33,710 nt of DNA from Planctomycetota bacterium (lineage in GTDB: Bacteria > Planctomycetota > SZUA-567). Position numbers and translations under genes: made by a program. This document shows, piece by piece, positions 32,017-33,710 of the stretch. A model generated the notes under the pieces. That model had not been told where the DNA came from. It saw only the letters and a list, made by a program, of their open reading frames with translations, and did not search any database. The DNA lies in contig JAISJR010000011.1 of assembly GCA_031261425.1 (NCBI GenBank), forward strand, positions 1 through 33,710, written 5' to 3'. The number at the start of each line of letters is the position of its first letter. The first letter of the stretch is position 1.

Positions 32017-32036
32017 CGCCATAAAAGGAGGAAATA

Positions 32037-32429
32037 ATGTTGATAATTGCTAATCCTGATTTTATCGACCCGTATCATCGCGACATGCAAGAATTAGCGG
32101 CGGCGATGAAAGCGGCAAATGACGCCTATTTACGCAAGCCCAAAGCGGAGCGCCGAGAAATCGCCCGCCGCAACCTGATGGCGATGGGGATTGTTGATAA
32201 ATACGGCAATCTCACCGTTAATTATGGCGGCACCGGTTCCACCGTGAAAAAAATAAAAAAGATAAGCCATAAGAGCAAAAATCGTGCCGGTAAATTAATC
32301 GGCAACAGATTGAATCTGCGAAGAAAAAATGTCCGCGTCGCATCGTATGCTTTGCCCCGTCAGGGGCAGAATGTCGGTAGAAACCGCCTTTCAGAAAACT
32401 CGCGTCCCGTCAGGGACGAAATGTGGTGA
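32037..32429 (+). CDS. Hypothetical basic protein with repeat-encoded C-terminus
   Basis: Not recognised. The ATG at 32037 follows an excellent AAAGGAGG. Of 130 residues, the first 65 (IDPYHRDMQELAAAMKAAND, KPKAERREIARRNLMAMGIV, DKYGNLTVNYGG) look like an ordinary helical domain. Residues 75-105 are strongly basic (KKIKKISHKSKNRAGK), and residues from about 106 onward are read through an intergenic repeat that supplies the stop. The native stop may have been lost when the repeat inserted, or the tail may be tolerated. It lies 20 bases after a prepilin gene and before another, so the three may be co-transcribed, but its composition does not look like a pilin. DNA- or RNA-binding is possible. 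Confidence 0.65.
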   Translation: MLIIANPDFIDPYHRDMQELAAAMKAANDAYLRKPKAERREIARRNLMAMGIVDKYGNLTVNYGGTGSTVKKIKKISHKSKNRAGKLIGNRLNLRRKNVRVASYALPRQGQNVGRNRLSENSRPVRDEMW

Positions 32430-32515
32430 TAATTATCAATGACCGCCATTCCGTCCCTACGGGACGGATGACTTTGGGCTGTCTTTTCTACCAACATTTC
32501 GTCCCTAACGGGACG
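32351..32515. repeat. GTCCCGTCAGGGAC hairpin repeat, copy 2
   Basis: It contains GCCCCGTCAGGGGC, ATGTCGGTAGAAA and its near-complement TTTTCTACCAACAT, CGTCCCGTCAGGGACG and CCGTCCCTACGGGACGG. The module order matches 19971-20150, here without AT-rich arms. It overlaps the 3' end of the preceding gene. Confidence 0.8.
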
Positions 32516-32576
32516 AGCGAAGGTTGAGAAAAACGCCGGTTTTATGCCAATGCGCCACACCCCCAAGGAGCGACCG

Positions 32577-33272
32577 ATGAAAACGTCTCGTAATTTTACG
32601 TTGATTGAATTGCTGGTTGCCATCGGTTTGTTGATGGTGATTGTTTGGTTGGTCACGATGGCGTTTAACAACACGTCGAAGGTCTCGCAAGACGTAACGG
32701 CGTCGCTTGACTACCACGCCAAAGGACGCGCCATTCTCGACGCCCTCGCCAACGACATCGTCAACACCGTGCAAGTGTATAAACAGGACGATACAGGCAC
32801 CACCACTTTCGGCGCGGTCGTGCATTTGGCGCGAATGAATACGCGCTACGACGACGGAGCCGATTGGGGAAGCCGTCATAAATCGGCGTCCGACGTGGTC
32901 GCGGTGCGGTGGCAATTCGACGCCGGCAATCATACATTAAATAGAAAGTTGTATGGTTTGCCCGACGATGTCGCTAACTATGATGCGGCGCGACTGACTG
33001 CCATTGAAAATTATGCCGACGGCGGAAATGCCATTGCCGATGCCAATCGCCTGACCTATCCCGACATTCGCGGTTTTAGCATTGTCCCGTCAACGACAAC
33101 ATACAAGACGGTTACTGGTGAGGGAACAATCCCCGAATACTACACCGTCTCCTTTTGGCTAACCAACGCGCCGAATGACGGCACAGTTCCCGACACGCCG
33201 GCAGACGGCGATGATGCGAGGCGAGAACCCTACACGTGGATTTATTTCACGCGCCAAATTTCAACGCGGTGA
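32577..33272 (+). CDS. Prepilin-like protein, GspJ/PulJ-type minor pseudopilin
   Basis: The protein has 231 residues from the ATG at 32577, preceded by AAGGAG. The N-terminus MKTSRNFTLIELLVAIGLLM is a prepilin signal with Glu at +5 and Asn rather than Gly at the -1 position. After the helix comes a region with AKGRAILDALANDIVNTVQV and a large mixed domain ending YYTVSFWLTNAP...YTWIYFTRQI, the length and layout of minor pseudopilin J, which is larger than the other pseudopilins. It is expected to be inserted in the inner membrane and processed, then join a type II secretion pseudopilus or similar fibre. No secretin, ATPase or peptidase gene is in the window. Assignment to the J class is moderately sure. 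Confidence 0.82.
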   Translation: MKTSRNFTLIELLVAIGLLMVIVWLVTMAFNNTSKVSQDVTASLDYHAKGRAILDALANDIVNTVQVYKQDDTGTTTFGAVVHLARMNTRYDDGADWGSRHKSASDVVAVRWQFDAGNHTLNRKLYGLPDDVANYDAARLTAIENYADGGNAIADANRLTYPDIRGFSIVPSTTTYKTVTGEGTIPEYYTVSFWLTNAPNDGTVPDTPADGDDARREPYTWIYFTRQISTR

Positions 33273-33302
33273 AGAACTTTATTGCAAAACGACGAGGCGT
33301 TT

Positions 33303-33554
33303 ATGTTTGCGGTCAAAGGCGTTTACGACGGTCAGCGGTTTTGCGTTGAGCAACCGCTACCCATTAACCATCGACGGGAAGTAGTGATTACTTTTCTCGA
33401 CCCGTTGTCGGAAACGGCACCGATGCCCACCACCGCCGCGTCTATTGATGAACGAAGCGCCGTGATGAAATCGCTTTTCGGAATTTTACCCGCGACCGTT
33501 ACCGATGATGAAATTCGCGCCGAGCGGCTAAAACGCTATGAAAATAGTTATTGA
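33303..33554 (+). CDS. Antitoxin-like protein of a PIN-type toxin-antitoxin pair
   Basis: The protein has 83 residues from the ATG at 33303 (preceded by GAGG); a TTG 21 bases earlier is less likely. The sequence FAVKGVYDGQRFCVEQPLPI...REVVITFLDP is a small beta domain like those of antitoxins beginning KGIYxxGxIxLLEPxP. The C-terminal SLFGILPATVTDDEIRAERLKRYE is the sort of segment that wraps a PIN ribonuclease partner. The partner should overlap the 3' end: an ATG at 33538 indeed opens MKIVIDS, the usual start of a PIN domain. That frame runs into a repeat after seven codons. The pair therefore appears broken, leaving an orphan antitoxin. Family membership is from memory of patterns, not a search. 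Confidence 0.7.
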   Translation: MFAVKGVYDGQRFCVEQPLPINHRREVVITFLDPLSETAPMPTTAASIDERSAVMKSLFGILPATVTDDEIRAERLKRYENSY

Positions 33555-33609
33555 CTCACGTTACGCGCAAAAAAAAGAGAAGCCGCGAATAAACACGAAA
33601 AGAACTTAA
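33538..33609 (+). pseudogene. Possible remnant of a PIN-domain toxin
   Basis: An ATG overlapping the antitoxin gene by 17 bases encodes MKIVIDS, which matches the first beta strand and first catalytic Asp of PIN toxins (MKIVIDTN is common). Directly afterwards the sequence becomes the ACGAATT repeat element, and the frame stops at 33607-33609. The rest of the toxin may lie beyond the window end or be lost. Confidence 0.4.
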
Positions 33610-33710
33610 CACGAATTTTCACGAATTAGACGAATTAACACGAATTTTTGTCCGTTTTTCGGCTCTTTAATTCGTGTAATTCGTGTAATTCGTGGACAAA
33701 AAAATCTCTC
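33555..33710. repeat. ACGAATT/AATTCGT repeat element, copy 2 (cut by window end)
   Basis: It matches 17574-17732 almost base for base, starting with GTTACGCGCAAAAAAAAGAGAAGCC and running through both arms to CGTGGACAAAAAAATCTCTC at the window end. Confidence 0.85.

Noticed and set aside
31380-33710. Genomic island inserted at tRNA-Ser
   Set aside because: No integrase, no repeated tRNA 3' end downstream and no mobility genes were seen, although the genes after it are accessory in character.

Overview
The window reads as chromosomal DNA from a Gram-negative bacterium with moderately high GC content, most likely of the Planctomycetes-Verrucomicrobia-Lentisphaerae group. The two prepilin-like proteins carry a FTLIE motif that is not preceded by glycine, a habit I associate with Lentisphaerota. 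MreB, Tat, type III glutamine synthetase and PII fit such a cell. The taxonomic call is an inference (about 60% for the group, less for the phylum). No phage or plasmid backbone, rRNA, CRISPR array or intact transposase was seen.

Layout. 1-2620: nucleotide-sugar epimerase and family 4 glycosyltransferase. 3011-9777: secreted TPR/DUF3857/transglutaminase-like protein, tatA, metK and hisB, all on the minus strand. 9963-13331: a single-domain response regulator divergent from a Cache-HAMP hybrid histidine kinase whose frame breaks at a run of ten G. 13624-15032: small zinc-ribbon membrane protein and cdsA. 15416-17449: membrane-anchored repeat protein ending in BspA-like leucine-rich repeats. 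17808-19004: pheA. 19030-23944: a SemiSWEET and a nitrogen cluster (glnB, amtB, type III glutamine synthetase). The synthetase gene has a near-perfect sigma-54 promoter, and the PII protein lacks the usual uridylylated tyrosine. 24610-25716: sugar aminotransferase. 26239-29670: two MreC-shaped membrane coiled-coil proteins, a small acidic membrane protein and MreB. 29793-31238: gcvPB. 31380-31469: tRNA-Ser(GCU). 31534-33554: two prepilin-like proteins around an unknown basic protein, then an antitoxin-like gene followed by what looks like the first codons of a lost PIN toxin.

The most striking property is the intergenic DNA. Almost every gap is filled with modular palindromic repeats. Short AT-rich tandem arms (units such as ATTAACA, ATTAAAA, GAGTTGA, ACGAATT), often bounded by AGAGCA/TGCTCT, enclose a core GTGGAGTTTGAT...AAAATCGCTTCGCG and frequently larger GC-rich hairpin modules. 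These repeats supply the final codons and stop of several genes. They also separate the genes of the MreB locus in three near-copies, and one sits where a toxin gene should continue.

The best candidates for something undescribed are the MreB-linked locus and the repeat system. The sigma-54/PII nitrogen module, the poly-G kinase and a 163-bp TA-ended inverted-repeat element upstream of metK also merit checks.
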